A program made the position numbers and the translations under genes. Positions 1-11,120 of a stretch of DNA of 64,000 nt are shown here, piece after piece. The notes below the pieces were generated by a model. The model was not told the origin of the DNA. It ran no database searches and saw nothing but the letters and a program-made list of their open reading frames with translations. The first letter of the stretch is position 1. The number at the start of each line of letters is the position of its first letter. Source of the stretch: Plectrocnemia conspersa (lineage: Eukaryota > Arthropoda > Insecta > Trichoptera > Polycentropodidae); assembly GCA_009617715.1 (NCBI GenBank), contig VTFK01000043.1, positions 496,001-560,000 on the forward strand, read 5' to 3'.

Positions 1-3000
1 TCGGAAACATTTTTTTGTGTAGGCGGGCCCATATAGTTGGGAATACTGGTTTAAATTGTAGTTAGATCTTTGAAAATTTACTTCGTCTATACTAAAATTC
101 TCGATGTTGATTTTTTATTAAATGAACACTCGAATAAAAAACTAGCAATATAATTTTTTTATAGGACAATTTAGTATGCTTATATTTAAAAACATTAGTA
201 AGGTTAAGTACTTGGATATTTTTTTATATATAAACATTTTTTTTTATTTTAACGTCGATTATATTTTGGAACGTAATTAAGATAAATATTGAGCAATACT
301 TAAAAAATACGATGAAATAAAAATATAGATTCAAGAGTAAATGTCAGTTTTACGTTAATTTTGCTTAATAAATATGAAAAAGACGAACAAAAAGCTACCA
401 GTTATCCAATTGTGTTTTTACCTAAAGTTGGTAGTCCTAATAAGCTGAAAATGTCATTAGTTACACTGAAACGTGCAGAGGAACACGGCTGGCTATGGAC
501 ACACTTGTATTTAATCGAAGTAGCGATTCTGAATGCACATTTAAGGGCAAGAATCCAAAAGAAATATTTCCAGAATCGAATTGATTCGATTTTTCCTTTC
601 AATGGGCTGTAATTCATGAATTTCGCTGTCGTAAAGACAATACATAAGTCACGAGGACCGCTAGTGAAGGTAAATAGAATTTACTGTAGAGATTTTCTCA
701 TGGGAAATGTTATGTTGCAATTCCACGAGCGAAGTGTCCAAAACACATAAACATAATTTATAGCAAAGTGTTGAAAGCTACGATATAATGCGTGCGAAAA
801 TGAGTTGTGTATAGTATGTATTACTATTTTTATTGAATCACCATTTTGATGCCGAAGAGGTGTAACTTTGCTGTCAAAATAGACTGGTAACAGTTTATTT
901 TATAAACATATAAATATATATATATATATAGAGAAATGAAGATCAAGATTAATTGAGAAAAATTACAATTTGCATTATGATAATATGTTATAATTTATTA
1001 AAGTGGCATGTCAAATTACTTTGGGTAGAGCTCGATGGGAGTCATATGGCAACCTACCGTTCCAGCCCGCGGGCGATGACTACACATTTATAATATAAGA
1101 AACCAAAAAAGTGGTTTTAACTATTGTTTTCCGCACTATAAATAAAGATTATTTGGAGAATGCCATTGTACAGATGTTTACAAAAAAGTATCGACTATAG
1201 ATATTTTTATGACAAAGTTTCTAAAATATTATGCCATCGTATAATATGTTATTACAAAAATATTTTTTAATTGGAACGGATATTGTGTATAAAAATAATG
1301 ATGAGCGATTATATTTTATTTATAATATTGTACATAAATATAGATTTCTATTTCCTTTTAAGTTTTAAAGATTGCATGTATATATAAAATGACGTCTATG
1401 ATCGCGTGGGAAATTAAATTAATAAATGTTGAGTTCAAAATTTACATTTATAATAAAAACAATTATAATTTATTATATTCTTGGATTTTTGGTATAATAT
1501 TTTATTCTATATAAAAGCATTTCATGCTTATATATGTATAGATTTATCTAATCAGATTTTTTTTATTGTCATAAAAATACCAAGCGAAATTCAATACATA
1601 ATATCGATTCGAAAGGGTTAAAAAGAAAGTTAAATAATGGGAGTACGCAGGGGAAAGAGAACGACTCAAATAATCTACCGAATATTATTATATATACAAT
1701 TGTGTTTAAACAATTTGAAAGTTAGTTTGAATCAGTGCTTCTAAAAAGAAATTCATAAACTAAAGGAACTACTAAGATTTTAATTACTTGGTCCACTATT
1801 GCACGTTAAAAAGCTTAAATTATTTATTCATAAATTGATACTAAAAAATATGTGGAATCGCAATTCGCCGCGTAGCATATATTTTTTTAGTGGATTAAAT
1901 AAATGGTTGGGGTCCAATTAACCACAGTGCCAAAAAATAAAAATATTTACCGAGCAGCGCATTTTTTTTAAATATTTCACTTACTTATTTTAATTATATA
2001 TAATAATGGTTTGTTAATTACTTTCCAGTAATTTTTACGGCTTTTCTTTAACTCTAACATCTTGGTAATAATTTAGGTATTATTATGGTATATTATGGGC
2101 ATATTTATATATATTATATATAAATTAATTAAATTACATAATTTTCAAGTAGAGCTTTATAATTATAATTTTATTTATCTTGTACCGAAAATGTTTGTTT
2201 TCTCCTTGAATATCTATGTAGTATTAAACATATCAAATAAGCTCATTGAAATTCGATAACATTATGCGAACAACTTGACCTTTACAGGCACGCGATCTTC
2301 AAATTCACATTTGATAAAAAAATTATAATATAGAACAATGCTTGGATTTTATAGCGTGAATATCTGTGACGTCTGAAATCTATATCATACGAGGTGTGAT
2401 AAAAAATATTTATCGACAGTATTTATTTATTTTTAAATATTGATATTGTCATCTTTAAAGTAGACCCCAACATGTGTATGTATATAAAACAGCGTTCCTT
2501 ACAATCCGGCAAACTTTTTTGGAATGGAATATTTCACTCGCCGATTTTACTTTCATCTTCTTTATGTTCGCAAAATGTTGTCTTTTTAGTGTCTTCTTTA
2601 TCTGCGGAAAAAGTAAAAAGTCACAGATAGCCATATTCTATATGAACACAATTACTGCGGCATAACGATGGTATTCTTTCTGGTCAAATATTCCAAAAAA
2701 GTAGTGAATTATAAGCCTTTACGTTATTGCGGTGAAAAATCTAAGTTTCCCACAGTTATGTCTTGAAATACAACGAAATACTCTTTATTGACCTTTAGAC
2801 CTAATAGTAAGAAAAATCTTACTATTCGATCGAACTTGACGTGTTTTTTTGTTATATTTCTTCGTATCGCTCTCATTAAGAGGATTGGATATTTGTTTTG
2901 AAACGAATGTGGCTACTACTCATTATTTTTTTTTGCGTGAACCGTACGAGATATCGATTTCCTCAGCAATCTCAAATTAAAATTAATTAAATCAAATTAA

Positions 3001-3229
3001 ATGAGCACAGATTATTATGTTGGTAATAAGTAAACTCGAGAGAATTTTTGTATGTAGGGTAAATATAATGGTAATAATATTAATATTAAATTAACTCAAA
3101 AATACTTCTTTTTGAGTATGGATAGCGGACAGATGGCGGATAGACAAATCTGTGTCTTTTCTTTTTCACACACGATTATATTGACTTTTTATTTTACTAT
3201 CCACAATATTCCTTAAAATGTTGTTTCAT
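1..3229. other. AT-rich non-coding stretch
   Basis: I see no convincing gene here. The longest open frames (83 residues at 361-612 and its antisense shadow) have no recognisable motif or splice context. The only repeat I can place is at 884-938, described separately. A GC-richer patch near 1030-1075 is unassigned. Confidence 0.5.
884..938. repeat. Dispersed repeat, copy 1 (partner at 46610-46682)
   Basis: Both copies open with CTGGTAACAGTTTATTTTAT, run through a TA-rich stretch and end in a TATAGARAAATG-like word. The match looks like the edge of one dispersed element. The family is not recognised. Confidence 0.5.
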
Positions 3230-3890
3230 ACCATAATAACATCCATTTTATTTACCTTCCAGTCACATTTTTGTAAGTCTATTCCTAATTTGGTAAAATC
3301 TATATTTTTTATTTTTTCATTATTCATTTTAACCTTAATTACATTATATTTTTCTATATAAATATATACAGTAAAATGATCAGTAATTATAGTAGCTGTT
3401 TTCGCTTTAAATTATACTCTTTTACTATTCATAAAAACTAAATTTATGAATGTAAGTTATTAGTTTTCCTTATATTTTTATTAACACATTACAGTAAATC
3501 ATATGTATATATTTTCCCATTTTTATAAAAATCATCACATTTGTTCCAATTAAAATTCCAGTCTCCAATTAAAACGGTATCCATAATTTTATCAGAACTT
3601 TATTTTGAAATATTATTTATGAATTCCACCAATGAATTTGGATCACTATATGGAGATCTATATGCTAAACATAATAATATGGGATTATTTTCCACGAAAA
3701 TGGACCAGTGTGTCTTATCTTTATTATTTTTCAATAGTGTATTATAATTGATATATATTCTAATATACAGTAAAATACCTCATGTATGTCTGGAATTAGA
3801 ATTGTATCTAATCATATTATGATCATCAATGTGTAATTCATATTCTTCAATATTATATAATAGAAACATGCTTAAAAAATAATGTACTTT
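3230..3890 (-). pseudogene. Non-LTR retrotransposon endonuclease domain, degenerate
   Basis: Read on the minus strand, this gives a nearly continuous apurinic-endonuclease-like (EEP) domain of the kind that nicks target DNA in Jockey/R1-type retrotransposons. Visible pieces in order are RYNSNSRHT and GILLYI near 3790-3750, LCLAYRSPYSDPNS near 3690-3640, the active-site strand VLIGDWNFNW near 3575-3545 (family consensus GDFN), and TDHFTVYI near 3380-3360, matching the C-terminal SDH motif. Several stops and small frame breaks interrupt it, so it is dead. The RT piece just to the right (3963-4118) lies on the opposite strand, so the element has been rearranged or two copies abut. The fold assignment is good; the exact clade is not certain. 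Confidence 0.75.
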
Positions 3891-3962
3891 AACTAAATGT
3901 ATGTTTATTAATTATATGTTTATTAATATAAAATAGTTACAGAAAACTCGATTATATAAATA

Positions 3963-4118
3963 GTTGATAATATGAAATATTTAGGAGAAATTTTAGATAA
4001 AAAATTGATTTTAAGGAATATTGTAAATACATATTAAAAAAATAGTAGAAAAATAGTTATTATCTAGGATGAGAAATATGTTCAAATATATCTTTATTTT
4101 ACTTTAAGCCATTTTAGT
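3963..4118 (+). pseudogene. Non-LTR reverse transcriptase fragment (post-catalytic region)
   Basis: The plus strand reads NMKYLGEILDKKL followed by a lysine-rich stretch and a broken RKI..DEKYV segment. This corresponds to the KYLGVILD region after the catalytic YxDD motif of Jockey-type RTs. The same segment occurs on the minus strand near 26100 (KYLGVILGKKLYFKEH), so the two remnants belong to one family. Stop codons at several sites show it is not functional. Confidence 0.65.
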
Positions 4119-4522
4119 GTGGTATCTTTTGGGCAAGCTGTATGTTTCGTAATCATAAGTATTTTAGATTGTGTTAGGAATGTATATTTGCTACCAAATT
4201 GTCATACTTAGTTCTTACATTATCCAAAATATACAATGCCGCTGGTATTTATTTATTTTTTAGGTAATTTATTTTGAGCCCGTAAGATTTATAGAATGCA
4301 ATTTGGACAAAATTTAGGTGGTAGCTCTCATGACTAACGCAACAGTTGGTTTTCGTACCAATACACCAAAACGAATTTGTATACACTATGCACAAACAAG
4401 ATTCCCCATCTAAATTTACGCAGTAATATTTACGTTATACGCCCAGACACGGTCCAAATACATGTCTGGGTTACGTTATTTCTTTCCGGGGTTTTCTTAC
4501 ACACTCTCCTCTCCGTTTACAG
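4119..4522. other. Non-coding stretch
   Basis: Nothing recognisable. The upstream part of the open frame beginning at 4377 lacks a plausible start context and crosses a good splice acceptor at 4521-4522, so I treat it as chance. Confidence 0.4.
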
Positions 4523-4604
4523 ATCGTTTCAATTTTTGAATGTTGAACGACCAGGCCGTGATTTGGGATTCTCGGCTAGTACTTCGAGTTACAAGCACAG
4601 CAAA

Positions 4605-4748
4605 ATGGCAGCGGATCTTTTGAGGAGCTCCAGACCGAGACGGCCAAAGTCAAGTCACGTTCTGAAACTTAGACGTTTCGTCTCAGTCTCATCTCTTTCT
4701 TCTCTTTCTCTCTCCATCTCTCCCGTTCGTTCGTTGATTATCTTGTGT
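4605..4748 (+). CDS. Candidate first coding exon, unrecognised product
   Basis: A start codon in good insect context (CAAAATGG) opens a 48-codon frame that reaches a strong donor (GT|GTAAGT) at 4749 in phase 0. A possible acceptor (TTTACAG) lies at 4517-4522, so the exon could span 4523-4748 with an untranslated lead. The peptide begins MAADLLRSSRPRRPKSS and is basic, then serine-rich (SVSSLSSLSLSIS), encoded by a CT-rich tract. The segment is clearly GC-richer than its surroundings. I recognise no domain and no matching downstream exon. It could equally be a promoter or 5' untranslated region with a chance frame. Confidence 0.28.
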
Positions 4749-5272
4749 GTAAGTTAATTTCGGCAGCTTCACCTTCGCTTTGACGCATCCGCGCTGAATT
4801 CCATATTTTTGCGAAGCGATGGAATTATGCAAATTCGCAACGTGTTTATGTGAGGAGAATAGAGTGCGCGGGGGTGCACAACCCCTGGGGAGTTTGGGGC
4901 GAAGATTTTTTCAGCTGCTGCCCAGCAAATTTAGTTATGTGTTTATATACGAATCGAACATTTCTTTGAGCGTATGAATAACTGAGATTCTGCTGATTTG
5001 TATAGTATATTTATATTTAAAAGATTATTCTTTATTTAAATCGGAGAGAGTAGTTTGACATTGTAAAAGTTACTACGAAGACTGGCTTAAACGCCTGTAT
5101 GGTAGTATGACTGAGAATCTTCAATCTACGATAGTCAGATAACAACAAATTTTTACTCAAACCTTCAATCGCGCCGAAAGGAAATGTGATTTTAAGATTC
5201 TTATCGGGTGCGATTTAACAGGAAATTATTTTGAATAAAAAATATATGTGCATTTAAATAAATACTTTTTCA

Positions 5273-5402
5273 ATAAAACGAATTGTTTGTGCATTTATGT
5301 AAGGTAAATCTTTAGAAAAGGATTCGTTGCAGAGGTGTTCATTGTTCTGACCAATGCTCGCACCAATCTGTCCAACGGTAATGCACAAACAGTTCGTTTT
5401 AT
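5273..5402. repeat. Inverted repeat / small foldback
   Basis: The arms ATAAAACGAATTGTTTGTGC (from 5273) and its near reverse complement ending GTTCGTTTTAT (to 5402) pair over about 24 bases with one mismatch, enclosing roughly 80 bases of GC-richer sequence. The structure fits a short foldback MITE or a long hairpin transcript. Confidence 0.6.
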
Positions 5403-5650
5403 GGAACAACTACATTATATATTTCGCAATTAAATTTTCCTCATTTTTAACTAGATTATGTTAGTTGCAGTACATTAAATTTACAAGATAATGGACAAAT
5501 CAGAAACTATTAGTTATCTAGCAGAAGTTCATATTGACTATTCGGTTTGAAAATACTTTGATCGGCCCTCTTATATTAGGAGTTCACACTAATATCGGTA
5601 AGGATAGCTATCATATTTTTAAAACATAGTGTTACATCGAAATGCAAACA

Positions 5651-5740
5651 AACTATGGAGCAATATGTGAGATGTGATGTCTGTCTGTACTTATTCTTCA
5701 GCTTATTTTCCCTTGAGATATGAGTTGGCTTTACAATTTT
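5651..5740. repeat. Dispersed repeat, copy 1 (partner at 27424-27510)
   Basis: Both copies share ACTATGGAGCAATATGTGAG, then a diverged GATGTCT..TACTTATT segment, and end near GAGATRWGWRTTGGCTT. The family is not recognised. Confidence 0.6.
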
Positions 5741-6349
5741 CTGAAGTAATAATGTCACAAATAAAATTACGAGCTACTAGAAAATATTCATTTTCATAAA
5801 TATCAATATCTATTAAAAAACTATTTAAAGCCGATTGAATCTGCTGTAAAATTTTTGCTCGCTATATGTAGGAAAATATGTTATCTACTCTTACTAGCTC
5901 AATAAATATTAATTTATAAAAATGTTTAACATGATATTCTCGTCAAAATACTCAATAAAAAGCAGTTGGTGGTAACTATACTCATTAATACATAAATAAC
6001 TAAGAAATATATAACTCTTCACATTACAAAAATGTATGCGGCGGTGTTTGAGAATTATATAATTAACGGAGCATATTCTGAAATATATCGAATTTACAAA
6101 TCTAAAAGTATTAAAATATTCATAATAGATGACGTTAGATATTTTTATATGCCCTCAATTTATAAAAATACATACAGGCCTTCTTAAATTATGACCCTTT
6201 CATCTTTCCAACCCTCTAATTTCCTTTGTAATAAAATTCGTAATTAAAATTTAGCTATTCCTACTCATTGGTATATTTTATATTATAATTATTTTATTAT
6301 ACATATATAATACCAATCCTCTGATGAGCTATGTGTAAAACTTCGTATC

Positions 6350-6460
6350 ACATAAGGTACGTCTTAGCTAGATTTTAATTAATCACCTCAATATCCATTG
6401 ATGAGATTAAGAACATAATCATTAACTTCAATCCAAACGATAACAAATTAAAAAATAATT
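6350..6460 (-). repeat. SINE-like body, diverged copy
   Basis: The stretch GTACGTCTTAGCTAGATTTTAA and the following words about a GATGAGATTAAGAA core resemble the bodies at 28755-28870 and 31630-31740. This is the weakest of the three copies. Confidence 0.35.
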
Positions 6461-7062
6461 AGGTCAATGTGAAATTCGGATCTTAAATTATACCTTAAAT
6501 TTATAAGCTATAGATTTATATATATATTATACTTATAATTTATTTCTACAAAAATTAAAAGTTTTTTAATGGAAAGCATTAATTGTGGTGGTCAAAATAT
6601 ATATTATCTAGCATAATAACTGCAATCCAACGAATCTCCAGTATAAAGCCTTTTTGCCTTTATTCATTATCATTTAATATTTCATTAAAATCTAAAAATG
6701 TTGATGAATAAACTACACTAAAATCAAAATAATATAAAAGCATAAAATTATACCTAATTTATATAAACGCATAAATTTAATTTAAAGTAAGACGAAAAAA
6801 TTAAATTAGGCTACTAAAACTCCTTAAAATTACCATATAACACCAATCTTTTAATGAAATAGGCAGGAAACAACAAACAAAACAGATATATTTGTGAAAC
6901 ATTTAAATCCAGTTCTTGTTAAAACCTCACTGAACAAAGAAAAATAAAATTACAACGAAAAGTTTGAGGTGGCTTTATCAAATGGATGTTTCTATCAATA
7001 AAATCGATGATGAATACAAAAGCTTTGGTTATAATTTAATTTTTAATTATTGAATAATTTTT

Positions 7063-7188
7063 ACCGATGAATTAAGGACTAGAATATTTTCCAACGCAAT
7101 GAAAGGTGGCTCAATTAATCTCTATAAACCTGTAATCGCTCCAGGAAATGTAAATTAGTATAGACCCATTAGCTTGTTAGAAATATAA
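7063..7188 (+). pseudogene. Non-LTR reverse transcriptase fragment (RT start)
   Basis: The plus strand reads SNAMKGGSINLYKPVIAPG, then a stop, then YRPISLLEI. The NYRPISLL motif marks the start of the RT domain in Jockey/CR1-like elements and is preceded there by a ..PIFKKGD.. strand. Only this short piece survives. Confidence 0.6.
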
Positions 7189-8570
7189 ATATGTAGTTAT
7201 TTTTGATCTAAAATAGATCAAGGTAAATAAAATAAAAACATAATTTAATTTTCGTCAGCAACACACTAACAAAAAATCACAGAATAATAAAAGTACTGTA
7301 AACTGTAACTGTCTACCCGTCAAGTTAAATGGCGAGGGTCTTTCACAATAATAGTAAAAAAACCTCTAGGTGACATTGTTAAGTGGACACCAATTTTGAC
7401 AAAAAAATAAACAAATAGAAAAAAATGTCAGTAATAAGTTCTGGTTAGTCAGACGAAAATTTTAATGATTACAAAATTATTTTAAAGATAATATGAACAT
7501 AAAATATCCAATTTTTAAGTATATTAAATTATTTCATCATTGAAATAATATTAAAAAATTTCAATTAAAATATTAGGATGAATCACAATAACTCAATTGT
7601 TCATGAAAAACGAGTCGTTTTATCAAAATCTCTGTGCAAAGTATTTTATAAAGGAATTGCGGAGATCTAAAAACAGACGCATGTATAAGATTAATAGGTC
7701 CAACTATTTTCTTATGGTGTTTCGCTAATAACTTTGGTGCTTTTTTTTTTGTAATTAAAAATCTTAAATTATATTTAAATTTAATTAAACCTGCATTACC
7801 TAAATCACAATAGATTACCCCTATATTAAAGTGGGTCGATTTTCACGAAAATGTTCGGGCTTAATCCTCTCTCGTTTGGATGACGTTTTTGGCTCCCAAG
7901 TCGGATAAGTCAACTGTGTTTAATCTCTCAAGTCATATTGTGGTCAACTAAGGATCTGATAATATACTTTGCGGCCCGCGTTAAATTCAATAGGGACCAC
8001 TGAATATATTTATTTCTATTTAGCTAATAGCTAATTGTATAATATAACAACATAAATAAATAACATATACAACATAAGCACGATGTGTTTTTTATTTATT
8101 TATTTTTGCTTTAAGAATAAGCAAAACATGTTAATTTTTAAATTGCAAATGCTATTCTTTAAGTAGATATAAGAGTCGTATTTTAAAAAGATGTTCCTAT
8201 ATATTTTATATACTGAATATTTTTATCGACTATTTATATAATATAAGTTTGTTGATAAAGTGATTTCTGATAAAGTGTCGATATATTGTAGAAGATATTT
8301 CATATGTTAGGTTCCGTTTTCGTCCATTATTTAATTTAACGGTTAATTACGAAGATTCAAGGGTGTTTGTGTAATAATATTTTATATTATCCAGTTTTTT
8401 TTACTGGAACATTATTTTTATTTCATGACCTTTGTGGCGCTTTTAATGCGCAAGAAGATTTTTATAATGGTCTGCTTTGTTTCGGCTTAGTCATTTATTA
8501 ATAATAAGGGCAAATCATTTAGATAATAAAAAAGTAACCACTTAAGGTACTGAAAACATTAAAAACTGCA
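7189..8570. other. Non-coding stretch
   Basis: Mostly AT-rich sequence with no recognisable feature. A slightly GC-richer patch at 7840-7990 is unassigned. Confidence 0.35.
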
Positions 8571-8730
8571 GCATTCAGAGCTGCATCTACGGAGTAAGCC
8601 ACTGCTGAAAAGGTCAGCCAGGAGAGAGCGCGTTTCTACTCCAGTCAAAGATGTCTTGTAACCGATGGTCTGTGCCCCTGGATAATATGTCTCGTAAGCG
8701 ATGTCCCCAGTAGCTCATGTGTTACATATT
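8571..8730. other. GC-richer patch, unassigned
   Basis: Base composition is clearly different from the flanks, and the patch directly precedes the RT fragment at 8851. It may be an upstream part of that retroelement, but I cannot read a conserved motif in any frame. Confidence 0.3.
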
Positions 8731-8850
8731 TTAACTCAGAATATTTATTATATTCTCATTATCTGAAAATGTTTCAGAGTAATTGCACAAATTCACTCTT
8801 TTCACCAAAAGTCGCTGTGAGAGTGATCGTTTGTCAATCAGCATCGCCAA

Positions 8851-9138
8851 GTGTCTCACGTTCTGTACGATACGCCAGTTCGTAGCGTTCTCAAATATGG
8901 CTCCATTGTCTGGAATCCAAGTAAAGCGAAATACTCCTTGTTGTTGAAGAGACAATTTTTTAAATATCTCTACAAGAGGGAGTACGAGTCATATCTATAT
9001 TTGTTACCTAGCGCTTTTTTTTTTGATAGAAGAGTTAGAATTTAATTATTGCATTTTCGACGTAGTGTCAATGAAACACCTTTTAACGTTGTTAGAAGTC
9101 GGTATCGACAATCCATCAATGCTCGGTGAGTTTCAGAT
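8851..9138 (+). pseudogene. Non-LTR reverse transcriptase C-terminal fragment
   Basis: The frame gives LYDTPVRSVLKYGSIVWNPS near 8860-8920, followed by KREYESYLYLLP and a RSVNETPFNVVRSRYR-like segment. The first motif recurs as LYDTLVRSVLEYGSIV at 40.9 kb (minus) and CYDTLVRRILKSGSI at 43.4 kb (plus), so all three are copies of one family. It sits after the catalytic core and lacks the endonuclease and most of the RT. It is interrupted at 9149 by a hAT-like end and resumes at 9518. Confidence 0.7.
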
Positions 9139-9148
9139 TGCTCTAGAG

Positions 9149-9517
9149 CAGTCATACTCAACCTTTTTTCCTTTGAGTCAAATACAGGTGTTTGCAACAT
9201 AATTTAATAATGTAAAAATAAAACCCAAATAATTTTCACTTTATTTTATCTTATTTTTAAATCATATACATACATATTGTATATATATGTATGTATGTAT
9301 GTACAGATACATCGCTCGTAGATTTTTGCGCATGTGTGCAAAAAAAAATAACAAAAATAACATTGTAATACACAATCCAATACAAAAACATACACATTAA
9401 AATATAAAAAGGAAAATTGCAAACTTACAAAAAATTTTGAATTTGTGAAATTATAAAAATTACAATAGTTTTTATTTTTGTTTTAAATTTGTATACTCTC
9501 ATTTACGTTATAATTCA
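9149..9517. mobile_element. Probable hAT-like insertion inside the retroelement
   Basis: The left boundary reads CTCTAGAG|CAGTCATACTCAACCTTTTT. The terminus resembles hAT ends (CAGTGGTTCTCAACC type) and the flanking 8-mer fits hAT target preference. The retroelement reading resumes on the right at 9518, but I cannot find a clear matching right terminus or second 8-mer. The interior is AT-rich with a (TATG)n-like tract. Confidence 0.4.
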
Positions 9518-9604
9518 GTTTCTCTTGCACGAGCCATCCAGATGCTCAACGAGCTTGCTGAACATACAAATGTTTTCAACGATAGCTATGAAAAGCTGGA
9601 ATAA
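9518..9604 (+). pseudogene. Retroelement ORF2 C-terminal tail
   Basis: The frame VSLARAIQMLNELAEHTN followed by NDSYEKLE and a stop corresponds to the minus-strand tail at about 40420-40330 (LHEPFSILTSLPN in a shifted frame, LNELAKH in the corrected frame). It completes the fragment begun at 8851. Confidence 0.55.
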
Positions 9605-10435
9605 TTTATGTGGAATTATGCTCATCTATCTTAGTTGCTTTTGCTTTTTTTTTATACAATTATTAACGTTATATTTAATTAAATAATCCCTCCTAACTTT
9701 AACCGTTATGGTTTACTGTGTAAAATAATCCTCTTCTTTCTTTTTAATAAATTTATTTTAGACTTTTAATTATATTAATGATATAATCACTAAGCTAACA
9801 TAATAGGTTTTCAATTATACCATAATCGACAATTTTTCTGCCATTATCGGAGGTGCAATGGAAAATCACTACAATTTAGTATTTCATACGTTATTTGTTT
9901 TCGGTTGAGCTTATCATTAAAGACACGTAGTTTGCGTTTGACGACGCTTTTTGTCACGATCGATGATTTCTTTATTTTGTAAATAATAAAATAAAAATTT
10001 GGTATAGTGAATTATGTAAATATCAGAAAAGGCATTTTTAAATGGTTTCAAAATTTTCATGAAATCTAGGAATACTGCTCCAAAGATAATATTTGCATCC
10101 TTGCAATTCACTCTCCGTAGAATGTTTCTCCCTGAAATCTTATTATTGTTACAACAGTCAATATGTTTATCGATTAGTTTACTTATTCAAATCAAACTGC
10201 ATTTTTCATTTTTAGTGTATGACATAAATTACATAAATTTGATTATTTTTATATACTTTATCGATGTTTCTTAAAATTTGTTAACATCTACTTACCTTAT
10301 CAGTACAAGTATAGTTCTTGATTTGTTTTAGAGAGAGTGTTTTAAAGTTTCTAAAATTACACATTGAAGTTTTTCAAATTTCACTTAAATAAATTGTCTA
10401 GCTTCTTTTCAGCGCGCATTACTTTGTGATTACAA

Positions 10436-10517
10436 TTTTATTTTATTTTTATTTATTTATTTATTAAAATTAAGACCATCGTAACCTGACAGGTTAACCT
10501 AATGCGTCATGGTAGCC
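10436..10517 (-). repeat. Retroelement 3' end with conserved hairpin, copy a
   Basis: On the minus strand the sequence reads a GCATTAGGTTAACCTG word, then AGGTTACGATGGTC, then a (TAAA)n-type tail. GGTTAACC/GGTTACC pairs form a small hairpin. The same arrangement occurs at 43835-43897 beside RT coding sequence. Confidence 0.6.
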
Positions 10518-10867
10518 AAAAGCATAAAATATATTTTTTTTAAATCCATACATACATACAATATACGTATACATGCATACAAATACATATACGCACACAC
10601 ACACATACATATGCACATATAACTAAAAACATGAAATCACGAAAAAATACAAACATAAATCACCTAAACTGGTGAGCATTGTCCCATACTTAATTAAATA
10701 AACTGCTTCGAACTTTTCAGGCGTTTATTATTGCTGCAAAGTAACACTTATTTGGCCGGAAGCCCCGAAATATATAAAAAAATCTCTAAAGCCCTCGTAA
10801 AATGAGTAATTATTATTAATTATAAAAAATAATATTTTTATTATAATGGTTAACGTATTCGGTGCGT

Positions 10868-11120
10868 ATTCACGCGATTATTTGCCCGTATCTGTTGATC
10901 GGCGAGCAGCTGTTACTGGGCCCTTTAGCGCCGCCCCCTGATAAGGCGCCAGTTAGCGTCGCGGCGCCGGTTTGGGAGCACGCGTCCCAGGTCCGAATTG
11001 GGCAAAAACGTAATAATAAATAAATAATAAAAAACGCGCGCTCGACCTTGGCCCGTCCAAAAATCAAACGCGAAAAAATCTGGAAACCGGCCGATACTAG
11101 GCTTTTCTTAAAGTGATCGG
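10868..11120. promoter_or_regulatory. GC-rich island, possible promoter or conserved element
   Basis: This is the sharpest GC-rich block in the first 20 kb, rich in CpG (GCGCC, GTCGCGGCGCC) and with an E-box (CAGCTG) near 10908. No frame carries a recognisable protein; the 65-residue minus-strand ORF here looks like a by-product of composition. It may be a promoter, a conserved non-coding element or part of an unrecognised transposon. Confidence 0.3.

Larger units (their letters stand above)
4749..6349. other. Non-coding stretch with two repeats
   Basis: It holds the inverted repeat at 5273-5402 and the dispersed repeat at 5651-5740. A GC-moderate patch continues to about 4920 after the candidate exon. 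Otherwise I see nothing. Confidence 0.4.

Noticed and set aside
361..617. 83-residue ORF and its antisense partner
   Set aside because: No start context, splice signals, motifs or composition distinguish them from chance.
9260..9310. TATG/TACA-rich run as a CRISPR-like or satellite array
   Set aside because: It is a simple short tandem repeat with no spacer structure.
10870..11067. 65-residue minus-strand ORF in the GC island
   Set aside because: Ala/Gly-rich composition follows from the GC content; no domain or splice support.
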